Of a DNA stretch of 55,599 nt, positions 18,611 to 28,040 are shown in pieces. The notes beneath the pieces were generated by a model that ran no database searches, was not told the DNA's origin, and saw only the letters and a list, made by a program, of their open reading frames with translations. The stretch is from the NCBI GenBank assembly GCA_013288685.1, contig JABDBM010000019.1, positions 1 to 55,599 of the forward strand. The letters run 5' to 3'. The stretch comes from Bacteroidota bacterium. GTDB lineage: Bacteria > Bacteroidota > Bacteroidia > Sphingobacteriales > Sphingobacteriaceae. The position numbers and the translations under genes are program-made. Each line of letters opens with the position of its first letter. Position 1 is the first letter of the stretch.

Positions 18611-20224
18611 ATGAAGAAAATATTTAGCATTATACTATTGTTATTTTCGATAATTGGCATTGCGAGTGCACAATCCGAATATCAGCCCTATTCTTATCAA
18701 TTTTACCAAAAACTTAACGCGGATCTTTATTCGACTCAAACCCGCGAGCATACTGCTATTAAATCGCTCATTATTGATTCATTACTACGACATCGTTACG
18801 ATTCGCTGATGAATTATGGTACAAACAATAGTCAAAATGGCTGGAATTTTTTTTCCAGCCATTTGATTGATGTGAAAAGCCCAAAATCAACTTTCTATCT
18901 GGATGTTTTGCCCGATCTGGGTATCGGCCGCGATTTTTCGGGCAAGCTTACCACCAACGCTACTTCTGTAGGTTTGCAGGTAGGAGGTACCTTTGGCGAT
19001 AAATTGTATTACAACATCAGCGGGTATCAAAACAGCGCCATTTTCCCCCAATACCTGTCTACGTACATTAACCAGGTAGGCATAGTGCCGGGGCAGGCTT
19101 ATGCCCGCACGTACCAAAATAACGGATACGATTGGTCGTACCTCACTGCTGTATTATCGTATACCCCCGTAAAATTTTTAAATATCAGCGCCGGACGCGA
19201 TAAAACATTTATTGGCGATGGCTACCGTTCCGAATTATTATCGGACTATGCATCGCCATATCCATTTTTTAAGCTGACCGCAACTTTAGGAAACGTAAAA
19301 TATATGGCCCTGTGGGCCTATATGAATGACCCCTATTATGCTAATGCCACGGGCAACGATGTGAAAAAATGGGCCGTTTTTCACTACCTCGACTGGAACA
19401 TCAGCAATCGATTATCATTTGGACTTTTCGATTCCATTATATGGTACACGGTTGATAACGAAACCGGCCGCTCGCGCGGGTTTGACGTGACTTATTTAAA
19501 CCCAATTTTATTTTTACGGCCGGTTGAGGCCGCAAATGGTTCGCCCGATAACGCATTGCTTGGGGCTACCGGTAAATACAAAATTTCGGATGGGGTTACG
19601 TTCTATGGCCAGTTTGCATTAGATGAATTTCAGTCGCAATATTTTTTTAGCAATGATGGATCTTCGCGCAATAAATATGGCTGGCAATTGGGCGTACGCG
19701 GCCCAAACCTTTTTGCGGTAAAAGGTCTAAATTATTTGTTGGAGTATAATACGGCAAAACCTTATACCTATTCGGAACATTCAATAACCGAAAACTACTC
19801 GGATAATAACGAACCGCTTGCACACCCCTGGGGCGCCAATTTCAGAGAACTGGTGGCTTTGTTAAACTATTCGTACAAACGCTTTGACATTAGCGCCGAG
19901 GCCGACTTCGGTCGTTATGGACTTGATGTTAATGGACTAAATTATGGAAAAGATATTTTTCAGTTATATGATTACCCGGCCAGATACCCGGCAACCATTT
20001 TGGGCAATTACACGGGCCAGGGCTTAACCACCAATATGGTCTACGCCGAAGCTAAAGTAGCTTATGTGTTAAATCCCAAATACAATTTAAGAATAGAGTT
20101 GGACGGTATTTACAGAACAGAAAACAATAGCCAGTTTAGCGATAAAACCACGTGGTTAACAATCGGCATCCGCAGCTCGTTCCGAGCGGTATATAACGAT
20201 TTGGCGAGTTATAGAACGCATTAG
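18611..20224 (+). CDS. outer-membrane beta-barrel protein, RemB/Wzi-like
   Basis: A 537-residue exported protein (signal peptide to about residue 21, IASAQ) rich in alternating aromatic strands, ending in a typical barrel region. Segments such as GRDKTFIGDGYRSELLSD, FFKLTATLGNVKYMALWAYMNDP and WTLxL-like strands resemble Bacteroidota proteins annotated as gliding-motility RemB or capsule-assembly Wzi-family barrels; this is recall of the family pattern, not a search. Its position 28 bp after gmd suggests co-transcription and a role in surface polysaccharide display or attachment. Confidence 0.6.
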   Translation: MKKIFSIILLLFSIIGIASAQSEYQPYSYQFYQKLNADLYSTQTREHTAIKSLIIDSLLRHRYDSLMNYGTNNSQNGWNFFSSHLIDVKSPKSTFYLDVLPDLGIGRDFSGKLTTNATSVGLQVGGTFGDKLYYNISGYQNSAIFPQYLSTYINQVGIVPGQAYARTYQNNGYDWSYLTAVLSYTPVKFLNISAGRDKTFIGDGYRSELLSDYASPYPFFKLTATLGNVKYMALWAYMNDPYYANATGNDVKKWAVFHYLDWNISNRLSFGLFDSIIWYTVDNETGRSRGFDVTYLNPILFLRPVEAANGSPDNALLGATGKYKISDGVTFYGQFALDEFQSQYFFSNDGSSRNKYGWQLGVRGPNLFAVKGLNYLLEYNTAKPYTYSEHSITENYSDNNEPLAHPWGANFRELVALLNYSYKRFDISAEADFGRYGLDVNGLNYGKDIFQLYDYPARYPATILGNYTGQGLTTNMVYAEAKVAYVLNPKYNLRIELDGIYRTENNSQFSDKTTWLTIGIRSSFRAVYNDLASYRTH

Positions 20225-20283
20225 CGGATGTGCAAATGTGCAGATGAGAGGATGCAAATGTTTGCATGCTATTTTGCGGCATA

Positions 20284-20321
20284 AATAACAAAAGCCCTTC
20301 GATAGAAGGGCTTTTGTTATT
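20284..20321. terminator. bidirectional terminator, 17-bp stem
   Basis: AATAACAAAAGCCCTTC, loop GATA, perfect mirror GAAGGGCTTTTGTTATT. It lies between the barrel-protein gene (plus) and dxs (minus), which converge, and gives U-rich tails both ways. Flanking words GCGGATGTGC (20224-20233) and CCGCACATCCG (about 20365-20375) form an outer inverted pair. Confidence 0.9.
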
Positions 20322-20376
20322 TCAAGCTGTGGTTATCCATTACCAGCGGACTTCATTTTTTTCATCCGCACATCCG

Positions 20377-22311
20377 TTAAGATGCAATAATATGCTTGCT
20401 CTTCTTAATATCTAAACTTTTTACTGCGGCAGTTATGCTTTTAGCATCATAACCACATTCGGCCCATAGTTCTGGTTGTTCGCCGTGTTCAATAAATTTG
20501 TCGGGTATTCCTAAGCGTACAACCTGTAGTTTATAGTTGTTATCAGCTATAAATTCTAAAACGGCACTACCCATTCCACCTTCAAGGCAACCATCTTCAA
20601 CGGTAATTATCTTTTTGTATTTTTTAAATACGCTATGTAATAACGCTTCGTCAAGGGGCTTTACAAACCGCAGGTCGTAATGGCCGGGATAATAACCATC
20701 AGCATTTAGTTCAGTAGTAGCCTTTACTACCTCGTTCCCGATGGCGCCTATTGATAGTATGGCAACATCTTCGCCATCGCAAATAGTGCGGCCCTTGCCA
20801 ACAGGTATCGCTTTAAACGGACGCTGCCAATCAACCATAACACCGTTACCGCGCGGATATCTGATCACAAACGGACCCATATCATCCTGCTGCGCGGTAT
20901 ACATCAGGTTGCGTAACTCCTCTTCGTTCATCGGCGCCGAAATTGTCATGTTGGGGATACAGCGCATAAAGGCCAAATCGTAAGCACCGTGGTGCGTTGG
21001 TCCGTCGGCGCCCGCAACACCGGCTCTGTCTAAACAAAAAACAACGTTCAGCTTTTGTATAGCCACATCATGCACTACCTGGTCGTAAGCACGTTGCATA
21101 AAGCTGGAGTAAATATTGCAAAACGGAATCAAGCCCTGTGTTGCCAGCCCTGCCGAAAATGTTACAGCATGTTGTTCGGCAATACCCACGTCAAATGCAC
21201 GGTTGGGCATAGCCTTCATCATCAGGTTAAGCGAACATCCCGAAGGCATAGCCGGGGTAATGCCCATAATCTTAGAGTTTTGCTCGGCCAGTTCAATAAT
21301 AGTATGGCCAAATACATCCTGGTATTTTGGAGGCTGTGGTTTGTCGTATTTGGTTTTTTTAATTTCGCCGGTTATTTTGTCAAACAAACCTGGGGCATGC
21401 CATTTGGTTTGGTCCTTTTCGGCCAGCGCATAGCCTTTGCCTTTTACGGTGATGCAATGCAGTAATTTAGGTCCGGGTATATCGCGCAAATCGCGCAATA
21501 CCTTTACCATATGTTCTACATCGTGCCCGTCAATAGGGCCAAAGTATCTGAATTTAAGCGCCTCAAAAAAATTACTCTTTTTAAGTAACGTGCCTTTAAT
21601 ACTCTTTTCAATCTTCTGCGCCATTTTATAAGCGTCGGGGCCAATGGCCGATAATTTGGTGAGTACGTGCGCAATATCATCCCTAAACCTGTTGTAAGGT
21701 TTGGAAGTGGTTATATCCGTTAAATATTCTTTTAATGCACCAACGTTAGGGTCGATAGACATGTTATTGTCGTTCAAAATCACTAACAGGTTGGAGTTTT
21801 CGATGCCTGCATGGTTCAAAGCTTCAAAAGCCATACCGGCTGTCATGGCGCCATCGCCTATTACGGCTACGTGCTGCCTGTCGGTTTCGCCTTTGTATTG
21901 CGATGCCACCGCCATACCCAATGCTGCTGAAATAGATGTTGACGAGTGCCCAACACCAAAAGTATCATAAACACTTTCGGACCTTTTGGGGAAACCGCTC
22001 ATGCCTTTGTATACCCTGTTGGTATGGAAAATTTCACGGCGGCCGGTTAATATTTTATGGCCGTAAGCCTGGTGGCCCACATCCCAAACCAATTGGTCGT
22101 AGGGGGTATTTAAAACATATTGCAACGCCACTGTTAATTCAACCACACCCAAACTGGCGGCAAAATGCCCCCCGTTTACCGATACTACATCAATAATATA
22201 TTGCCGTAGTTCCTGGCAAACCTGTTTTAATTCTTCTGGTTTAAGTTGCTTTAAGTCAGATGGATAGTTGATCTGTTCTAATAAATTCCCTGCCGGTACC
22301 TGCATTGACAT
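20377..22311 (-). CDS. dxs: 1-deoxy-D-xylulose-5-phosphate synthase
   Basis: First enzyme of the MEP isoprenoid pathway: condenses pyruvate and glyceraldehyde-3-phosphate to DXP, using thiamine diphosphate. The 644-residue length is normal. Visible motifs: [17 protein letters not shown] at the N-terminus, the ThDP/Mg-binding [15 protein letters not shown] and ILNDNNMSI, the second-domain [12 protein letters not shown], and [19 protein letters not shown]. Start is MSMQVPAGN; the Met two codons later is an alternative. It is the only gene of this direction in its unit, bounded by a bidirectional terminator downstream and a word-repeat cluster upstream. Confidence 0.97.
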   Translation of the reverse strand: MSMQVPAGNLLEQINYPSDLKQLKPEELKQVCQELRQYIIDVVSVNGGHFAASLGVVELTVALQYVLNTPYDQLVWDVGHQAYGHKILTGRREIFHTNRVYKGMSGFPKRSESVYDTFGVGHSSTSISAALGMAVASQYKGETDRQHVAVIGDGAMTAGMAFEALNHAGIENSNLLVILNDNNMSIDPNVGALKEYLTDITTSKPYNRFRDDIAHVLTKLSAIGPDAYKMAQKIEKSIKGTLLKKSNFFEALKFRYFGPIDGHDVEHMVKVLRDLRDIPGPKLLHCITVKGKGYALAEKDQTKWHAPGLFDKITGEIKKTKYDKPQPPKYQDVFGHTIIELAEQNSKIMGITPAMPSGCSLNLMMKAMPNRAFDVGIAEQHAVTFSAGLATQGLIPFCNIYSSFMQRAYDQVVHDVAIQKLNVVFCLDRAGVAGADGPTHHGAYDLAFMRCIPNMTISAPMNEEELRNLMYTAQQDDMGPFVIRYPRGNGVMVDWQRPFKAIPVGKGRTICDGEDVAILSIGAIGNEVVKATTELNADGYYPGHYDLRFVKPLDEALLHSVFKKYKKIITVEDGCLEGGMGSAVLEFIADNNYKLQVVRLGIPDKFIEHGEQPELWAECGYDAKSITAAVKSLDIKKSKHIIAS

Positions 22312-22332
22312 TCGTTTAGATTGTAATTAACC

Positions 22333-22340
22333 CAAAATTA
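22333..22340 (-). promoter_or_regulatory. putative dxs -7 element TAATTTTG
   Basis: Read on the minus strand this is TAATTTTG, an exact TAnnTTTG match 21 nt before the dxs ATG. A second identical 8-mer lies just upstream; -33 spacing is not ideal for either. Confidence 0.4.
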
Positions 22341-22375
22341 CGGGATTTTATTGACAAAATTAGGATTAATTTTTC

Positions 22376-22432
22376 TAAAAGTCCGAAAGTCGGAAAAGTT
22401 CGGAAAGTCGGAAAAGTCCGAAAGTCCGGAAG
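22376..22432. repeat. word-repeat cluster, GTCCGAAAGTCGGAAA type
   Basis: At least six near-copies of the word (A)AGTCCGGAAA / AAAGTCGG in direct order between dxs and the DinB gene. Same family as 4656-4696 and 6031-6087. No mirrored arm was found on the other side here. Confidence 0.75.
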
Positions 22433-22470
22433 CAATGAGAGATTGGAGGTTAGGGGAATAATTCAATAAC

Positions 22471-22935
22471 CTAATGGCCAATAACCAATTTCTTCAGCGC
22501 AATAATAGCACCAATGTGTAACCCTTCATGCATAGGCAAAAAGTGTATAGCATCGGCAATACTGCTCAGTTCAACGCCATAGCGGGTGGTAAAGTTGGGA
22601 TAAGCCGTAAAAATCTGGTCGTTAACATCAATGTCAAATTGTTGCAGCGTTGAAAATAGCAAAGTTTTTATTTCATCAACTTCATCCTGGTTAACAAATC
22701 CTTCGGGTTTGGTATCAGGCTTGTATTTCATAAAAAATGCTTCCTCAATTCGCAATTCCAGTCCACAGCGTTTGTAACAGATACCTTGTTGGGCGGCAAT
22801 TAAATGGCCCATGTTCCAGATAATATTATTGTTAAAACCAGCTGGTATTTTGTTTAGCTGTTCAAGGCTTAGGTCTTCAACAATTTTTAAAAGTTGCTTA
22901 CGCGGATTGTTTATGGTTTCAATTGCTTTGTTCAT
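22471..22935 (-). CDS. DinB-family (four-helix, metal-binding) protein
   Basis: A 154-residue DinB/YfiT superfamily protein: a cytoplasmic four-helix bundle that usually carries a divalent metal on three His. Here His44 (NMGHL), His136 and His140 (MHEGLHIG) fit that pattern. Members include bacillithiol or mycothiol-dependent S-transferases and many of unknown role, so no reaction is assigned. The opening MNKAIETINNPRKQLLKIVEDLSLEQLNKIP is typical. Adjacent genes give no functional hint. Confidence 0.82.
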   Translation of the reverse strand: MNKAIETINNPRKQLLKIVEDLSLEQLNKIPAGFNNNIIWNMGHLIAAQQGICYKRCGLELRIEEAFFMKYKPDTKPEGFVNQDEVDEIKTLLFSTLQQFDIDVNDQIFTAYPNFTTRYGVELSSIADAIHFLPMHEGLHIGAIIALKKLVIGH

Positions 22936-22987
22936 TTTTCGCAGATATTATGCTGCTAAAGTGCGGAATATTTTTAACTCCGGAGAA

Positions 22988-23716
22988 TTATTTGGAGTCA
23001 ACTTTTTGTGCGAAATGTGTGAGGCTGTTGTAACCCGTCATCACAGCCAATATGCACCCGGCAAACCATAGTGTAATAAATAAAGGCATACCTAAAATCC
23101 AAACATGGTTTAAAACGCCTTTTTGTAAAAGCCCGTTTAATGCAATTAGGATAACTATTGTATCTAAAATAAGCGGAATAATCAAAAAACCGGCGAAAAG
23201 TAGTATTTTTCTTTTATTGCTGATGGTTTTATAAGCTGTGATTAATGGAGGTATACAAATGATAGAAATTATAGCAACAACTGTTAGCCTTATCAGCAAC
23301 AAATTAGAATGATCGTGATTTAAAAGCAAATATTTAAAACCGTAAACTTCATCGCCCCCGCCGGTGGCTGCCATGTAAATGCGTCCAAACTGCATATTGC
23401 CCAAAATAAAAACAAGGCCTAATGATTTGCGTTCAATTGATTTGCCGTTGATCACCCAATATCGGCCTACCCAAAGCATTGCAAATGTGAATACCGGCCC
23501 CGCAAAGGTTGCAGAAATAGCCCAGGGATGCTGTTGTATGCAGCCCGTGCAAACGTCCCAAACATTAAAATCACGTGTGCCCCAGCAGCCACAAATTAGC
23601 CGGCCAGTTATGATATGAGCCAGTTCGTGCATCTCATGCATCAGGAAAAAGAAAATAATGAATATAAACAGGTTTTTAAAGCTTAACTGGATTTGTAATA
23701 ACGGTTTTGAAGGCAT
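22988..23716 (-). CDS. hypothetical polytopic membrane protein with HExxH (M50-like)
   Basis: I do not recognise a named family. The 242-residue protein has about six hydrophobic segments; the first contains MHEMHELAHIITGRL, where HELAH (30-34) is a zinc-type motif inside a membrane helix, as in site-2 proteases and other M50-like proteins. Two Cys-rich turns follow (CGCWG, CTGC near 42-59). The second metal-ligand motif of M50 (NxxPxxxLDG) is not visible, so peptidase activity is doubtful. Divergent from the GT39 gene. Confidence 0.6.
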   Translation of the reverse strand: MPSKPLLQIQLSFKNLFIFIIFFFLMHEMHELAHIITGRLICGCWGTRDFNVWDVCTGCIQQHPWAISATFAGPVFTFAMLWVGRYWVINGKSIERKSLGLVFILGNMQFGRIYMAATGGGDEVYGFKYLLLNHDHSNLLLIRLTVVAIISIICIPPLITAYKTISNKRKILLFAGFLIIPLILDTIVILIALNGLLQKGVLNHVWILGMPLFITLWFAGCILAVMTGYNSLTHFAQKVDSK

Positions 23717-23819
23717 AATAGTTGGTTTGGTTGCAGTGTGCTATGACCACAGTTTTTACTGCGTGGTTACACAATTTATTTTTCTATCTGGTAGCAGGTA
23801 GCCTTTGTGGCTTTTATCC

Positions 23820-23827
23820 TAACTTTG
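23820..23827 (+). promoter_or_regulatory. putative -7 element TAACTTTG
   Basis: Exact TAnnTTTG match 23 nt before the ATG at 23851. It decides that start over the in-frame ATG at 23722, which would be upstream of the promoter. Confidence 0.5.
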
Positions 23828-23850
23828 CAACGTTAATTTATATTGTATTA

Positions 23851-25569
23851 ATGCCCGATAGCGCCCTTAGTAAATCAACCCAATCCAACAAAATTATCAT
23901 TTATTTTTTGTTGCTATGGACGGTATTGAACGCTATACAAGCCTATACCATGGAGCTACAGGCCGACGAGGCCTATTACTGGCTGTATTCCCGCTATCTC
24001 GACTGGGGTTATTTCGATCATCCGCCTATGGTGGCGCTCTTTATCCGCTTTGGTGATAGCTTACTGCATAACGAGTTCGGTTTACGTTTACTTACGGTAA
24101 TCACCAGTTCGGCATCTATTTACGTCCTTTGGCTCATTCTGAAGAAATATGCGGTCGACGCCCTTGCTTTTGCAATGGTGGTGTCTGGCATATTTATTTT
24201 TCATATTTATGGGTTCACCACCACGCCCGATGTCCCGTTGTTCTTTTTTACCGTACTATTTTATTTCTTTTATCAGCGATATCTTGAAAAAGACAGCATT
24301 ACCCTCGCCCTGATATTGGCATTCGTGGTAGCTTGCCTGTTGTACAGTAAATACAATGGGATACTCATTGTGGGTTTTACACTGCTGGCTAACTGGAAAT
24401 TACTAAAACGATGGTCGTTTTGGGTAATTGTTGTGTTGGCTGTTGTTCTTTATCTGCCGCATATATTGTGGCAGGTAAATCACGGTTACCCATCCGTTAA
24501 TTACCATTTGTTCGAACGCTCATCTCCAGCTTATAATTTTATTAATACTTTTTCATACCTGCCCGGGCAGTTGTTAATGGCCGGGCCGCTAATTGGCTGG
24601 TTTTTATTTTATAAAGCTTTTTCGGTAAAAATAAAAGACGTTTTTATCCGGTGTTTGCTGGTGAATTGTGTTGGCACCCTGTTTTTCTTTTTTATCAGCA
24701 GCGGCAAGGGCGAAGTGCAGCCGCAATGGACTTTTGTGCTTTTTGCGCCATTGGTAATGCTGGTACTTATCGGTTTTAAACAAGCAGGTGGCAGGCCCAA
24801 ATGGCTGTTGCCGCTGGCGGTAGTTAATTTAAGTATCATTGTGATAGTACGGTTAATCATTATTTGCGGCTTCGGTTTTGCCCGCACCTATGGACATTTA
24901 AAAAGCTATTATGGCTTTAAAGATTGGACAAACGAAGTAAAAAAACGCGCGGGTGATAATTATGTAGTGATGAACGAGGGCTTTCAAAACCCATCAAAAT
25001 ATAACTATTACACCAATAGCCTAAAATGTTTTGCCTATGATGACCGGTATTATCGCAAAACGCAATTCGATATTTGGCCGATGGAGGATAGTATCCAGCA
25101 TAAGCGGGTCTTTTTTCTATTTTATCGCCCCATCAAAGGCCTTACAACTGATTCACTGACAATGCCTGCCGGCACATGGTACACCGCCTGGATCAATGAT
25201 GTGCGTACTTATCAAAAAGTATTGATTGAAACAACATCCGACAAGGTAACTGCATCGCCGGGCCAAAAGGTTAATTTTGATTTGACCATAAACAATCCCT
25301 ATCATTTCCCGATCAGTTTTAGCGATACGGGTTACGTTCACCCCGTTGTACTGGAATCGTGCTTGCTTAAAGGGGATGCTACCATTAATACGCAGCAGGC
25401 TCCGGTTAGTTTTAACAACATAAGTCTAAAATCCGGCGCCGGCGTTCATTATACTTTTACCTTTGTTACACCGTTACAAAAAGGAAATTTCGACCTGTTT
25501 TTTTCCCTGCGTACCGAACCATTTTTTGGCAGCAGGAATAGCAGGGTAATTCATTTTACTGTTAAATAA
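23851..25569 (+). CDS. GT39/ArnT-like membrane glycosyltransferase
   Basis: A 572-residue member of the PMT_2/ArnT family, which transfers sugars from polyprenyl-phosphate donors on the outer side of the inner membrane. The first loop carries the family acidic pair and motif MELQADEAYYWLYSRYLDWGYFDHPPM. About 10-11 hydrophobic segments follow to residue ~350, then a soluble C-terminal domain. The last ~120 residues are beta-rich (TASPGQKVNFDLTINNPYHF) and look like an Ig-like appendage. Acceptor unknown: lipid A, glycan or protein. The gene for a barrel-like exported protein starts 9 bp downstream, so they are probably co-transcribed. Confidence 0.88.
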   Translation: MPDSALSKSTQSNKIIIYFLLLWTVLNAIQAYTMELQADEAYYWLYSRYLDWGYFDHPPMVALFIRFGDSLLHNEFGLRLLTVITSSASIYVLWLILKKYAVDALAFAMVVSGIFIFHIYGFTTTPDVPLFFFTVLFYFFYQRYLEKDSITLALILAFVVACLLYSKYNGILIVGFTLLANWKLLKRWSFWVIVVLAVVLYLPHILWQVNHGYPSVNYHLFERSSPAYNFINTFSYLPGQLLMAGPLIGWFLFYKAFSVKIKDVFIRCLLVNCVGTLFFFFISSGKGEVQPQWTFVLFAPLVMLVLIGFKQAGGRPKWLLPLAVVNLSIIVIVRLIIICGFGFARTYGHLKSYYGFKDWTNEVKKRAGDNYVVMNEGFQNPSKYNYYTNSLKCFAYDDRYYRKTQFDIWPMEDSIQHKRVFFLFYRPIKGLTTDSLTMPAGTWYTAWINDVRTYQKVLIETTSDKVTASPGQKVNFDLTINNPYHFPISFSDTGYVHPVVLESCLLKGDATINTQQAPVSFNNISLKSGAGVHYTFTFVTPLQKGNFDLFFSLRTEPFFGSRNSRVIHFTVK

Positions 25570-25577
25570 CCCCCTAC

Positions 25578-26612
25578 ATGATAAAAAAACTTTACCTCTC
25601 CATTTTTATTTCGATTTTAACCAGCACAGTTGCCATAGCCCAGCAAAGCCTCGATATTAATTTTAGCACCCTCGGCTTTTTAGATAACCGGGAATATAAA
25701 GACTTTGTTGCCCGCTCTCGCACTTATTCGGGTACCCGCACCAATTTAGATTTAGGGTTGAATATTGATAGCGTTAACCATTTTATTGTTGGTGTTAACG
25801 CCATACACGAGTTTGGGGCAATCCCTTTTTATTTAAAGGTAAACCCGATAGCCTATTATCATTACCAAAGCAAAAACTGGCTGTTTAATGCAGGCGAGTT
25901 TCCGCGCGAAGGATTGCTGGATAATTATCCGCGTGCTTTATTGAATGACACGCTGATGTATTATCGCCCTAATGTTGAGGGTTTATTAGCCAAATATCAA
26001 ACCGACCACTTTATGGAAACCGGCTGGATCGACTGGGTGAGCCGCCAAACAACCGTGGAGCGCGAACAATTTTTATTTGGATTTGAAGGTAAGTACAAAC
26101 CGTCATTAACAGGGCCGTTTTATATTTCGCATTACGTGTTCCTGATGCACGATGCTGGTCCTTCAGTAATTATCCCCGGCGATCATATTGGCGATAACGG
26201 CGGCGGACAGGTAAGGCTTGGGCTTGATTTTAGTCACCGGCAGCATCTTTTTGATTCTTTATCGTTCGAAGCGGGCGGTATGTTCTCGATGCAGCGGGAG
26301 CGTGGACTCGATGGCTTCCAAACGCCCAAAGGCTTTGTAGCCAGCGCTTACGGCAGTTGGGGACGCTTTGCTATTTTTGATGAATTTTATGCCGGCCAGG
26401 GTTCAACAATTGAATATGGCGATGCTTTTTACGAAAAGAAATTTTACGACCGTTTGGATCTGATGTTTATTACTTTTAAAGGAAGGCGCCTTAAAGGGCA
26501 GTTTATCTTAAGTATACACCGCACGCCTGGCTTTACCAGCAACCAGGAAGCGTTCAGGATAAGCTATGATTTGGGACGGAAGGTGATTGCAAGGTTTAAA
26601 GCAGATAATTAG
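25578..26612 (+). CDS. hypothetical exported barrel-like protein
   Basis: No family recognised. The 344-residue protein has a clear signal peptide (MIKKLYLSIFISILTSTVAIAQQ) and a body of alternating hydrophobic/aromatic strands with periodic Gly, typical of an outer-membrane beta-barrel or porin-like protein. Segments include GEFPREGLLDNYPRALLNDT and FILSIHRTPGFTSNQEAFRI. It begins 9 bp after the GT39 gene, suggesting an envelope-glycan role, which is inference from context. Confidence 0.6.
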   Translation: MIKKLYLSIFISILTSTVAIAQQSLDINFSTLGFLDNREYKDFVARSRTYSGTRTNLDLGLNIDSVNHFIVGVNAIHEFGAIPFYLKVNPIAYYHYQSKNWLFNAGEFPREGLLDNYPRALLNDTLMYYRPNVEGLLAKYQTDHFMETGWIDWVSRQTTVEREQFLFGFEGKYKPSLTGPFYISHYVFLMHDAGPSVIIPGDHIGDNGGGQVRLGLDFSHRQHLFDSLSFEAGGMFSMQRERGLDGFQTPKGFVASAYGSWGRFAIFDEFYAGQGSTIEYGDAFYEKKFYDRLDLMFITFKGRRLKGQFILSIHRTPGFTSNQEAFRISYDLGRKVIARFKADN

Positions 26613-26688
26613 CGCGGTAATATCTTTTTAAAAGTGACAATTCGTTAACTTATTTATTCCCAATTTAGACGGATAAAACTATACACCC

Positions 26689-27003
26689 ATGCTTCTAAAA
26701 AATACATTTGTACACCACGTTCATTTTTGGCTTCATGATAAAGCCGATAAAGCCAAATTAATTGAAGGATTAAAAACTTTAATCCCATTGCCGAACATCC
26801 GGGAAATACACATTGGTGTACCTGCCGAAACATTTCGCAGTGTAGTAGACCGTTCGTATGATGTATCCCTGTTAATTTTGTTTGATACCCCTGAAGCGCA
26901 GGAAGCTTATCAAATTGATCCCGACCACGTGCTTTTTGCCGACAACTATGCCAAAGTGTTGTGCAGTAAAGTTGTAGTGTCGGATAGTGTAAACGTTTCT
27001 TAG
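26689..27003 (+). CDS. Dabb-family (stress-responsive alpha/beta barrel) protein
   Basis: A 104-residue protein of the dimeric alpha+beta ferredoxin-like Dabb family: FVHHVHFWLHDKADKAKLIEGLKTL, a mid strand IREIHIGVPAE and the closing DVSLLILFDTPEAQEAYQIDPDHVLFADN are typical. Some Dabb proteins are cyclases or oxygenase-like enzymes, others unknown; no activity is assigned. Monocistronic by spacing, followed by an inverted word-repeat locus. Confidence 0.85.
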   Translation: MLLKNTFVHHVHFWLHDKADKAKLIEGLKTLIPLPNIREIHIGVPAETFRSVVDRSYDVSLLILFDTPEAQEAYQIDPDHVLFADNYAKVLCSKVVVSDSVNVS

Positions 27004-27134
27004 TTCGTGGTTCATGGATCATAGTTCATGGCCGGAGGTTTTTGGGCATACTTCCCAACCCAGGATGATCTTGTTTGCCATGACTTCTTTTGAACTATGA
27101 TCCATAAACTAATTATGAACTATCAACTATGAAC
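27001..27134. repeat. inverted word-repeat locus, TTCATGG/CTATGAAC type
   Basis: Left arm 27001-27031 contains GTGGTTCATGGATCATAG and GTTCATGG; right arm 27080-27134 has the mirrored words GAACTATGATCCAT, ATTATGAACTATCAACTATG. Same word type as 17197-17362. The left arm overlaps the Dabb stop codon and the right arm contains the start codon of the next gene (27129). Confidence 0.8.
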
Positions 27135-28040
27135 TCCCCCAAAAGCATTCTCCTAACGGGCGGTACCGGTGTTATCGGCCGCAGATTAACCCAGGCCTTA
27201 TTGGCTAAAGGTTATACAGTAAGCCATTTGAGCCGCTCGGCGGGCAGCGATGCAGGGGTGAGGACCTATTTATGGAACGTTGAAAAAGGAGAGATTGATG
27301 ACCGCTGCATTGATGATGTTGACATCATCGTCCACATGGCCGGCGCACCCGTTGCCGAAAAACGCTGGACGGCTGCGCGTAAGAAGCTGATTATTGAAAG
27401 CCGTACTAAATCAATCGGGCTAATTTATCAATTAATAAAAAGCAAAACCAATAAGGTTAATTCGGTTATTTCCGCATCGGCTACCGGATACTACGGTGAT
27501 AGGGGAGAGGAGTTACTTACAGAAAGTAGTGAACCAGGAAATGATTTTTTGGCCCACTGCTGTATAGAATGGGAGAAGGCAGTTGACGAAGGGGCGGGCC
27601 TGGGCTTAAGGGTACTAAAATTTCGCACAGGTATTGTGCTCAATAAGGAAGACGGCGCTTTGCCCCAATTGGCGATGCCCGTAAAGTGTTTTTTTGGATC
27701 ACCATTAGGTTCGGGCAAGCAATGGATGCCCTGGATACATTGGCAGGATGTGGTGGATATGTACCTGTTTGGCATTGAAAACGCTGCATTTAGCGGCGTG
27801 TATAACATGACGGCGCCTAACCCGGTAACCAACAAACAAATGGTACAGGCAATTGCCAAACAATTAACCAAGCCTTTATGGGCACCAAACGTACCCACGT
27901 TTATTTTAAAGCTTTTATTAGGCGAAATGAGCGCCATTGCGTTGGGTGGCGCCCGTACATCGGCGCAGAAAATTGAAGACGCTGGGTTTTCATTTAAATA
28001 CCGCGACATTGAATCGGCGTTGAAGGAAATTTATGGATGA
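27129..28040 (+). CDS. TIGR01777-family NAD(P)-dependent epimerase/SDR
   Basis: A 303-residue atypical SDR (YfcH/SDR39U1-like). N-terminal nucleotide-binding motif LLTGGTGVIGRRL (11-17), mid region MAGAPVAEKRWTAARKKLIIESR, SASATGYYGDRGEELLTE and GSGKQWMPWIHWQDVVDMY are family signatures; the C-terminal DUF1731-like segment ends FKYRDIESALKEIYG. Substrate unknown; a few members are linked to pigment or cell-division phenotypes. The start ATG lies in a word-repeat arm, so the first residues derive from the repeat. It overlaps the photolyase gene by 8 bp, indicating translational coupling. Confidence 0.9.
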   Translation: MNSPKSILLTGGTGVIGRRLTQALLAKGYTVSHLSRSAGSDAGVRTYLWNVEKGEIDDRCIDDVDIIVHMAGAPVAEKRWTAARKKLIIESRTKSIGLIYQLIKSKTNKVNSVISASATGYYGDRGEELLTESSEPGNDFLAHCCIEWEKAVDEGAGLGLRVLKFRTGIVLNKEDGALPQLAMPVKCFFGSPLGSGKQWMPWIHWQDVVDMYLFGIENAAFSGVYNMTAPNPVTNKQMVQAIAKQLTKPLWAPNVPTFILKLLLGEMSAIALGGARTSAQKIEDAGFSFKYRDIESALKEIYG

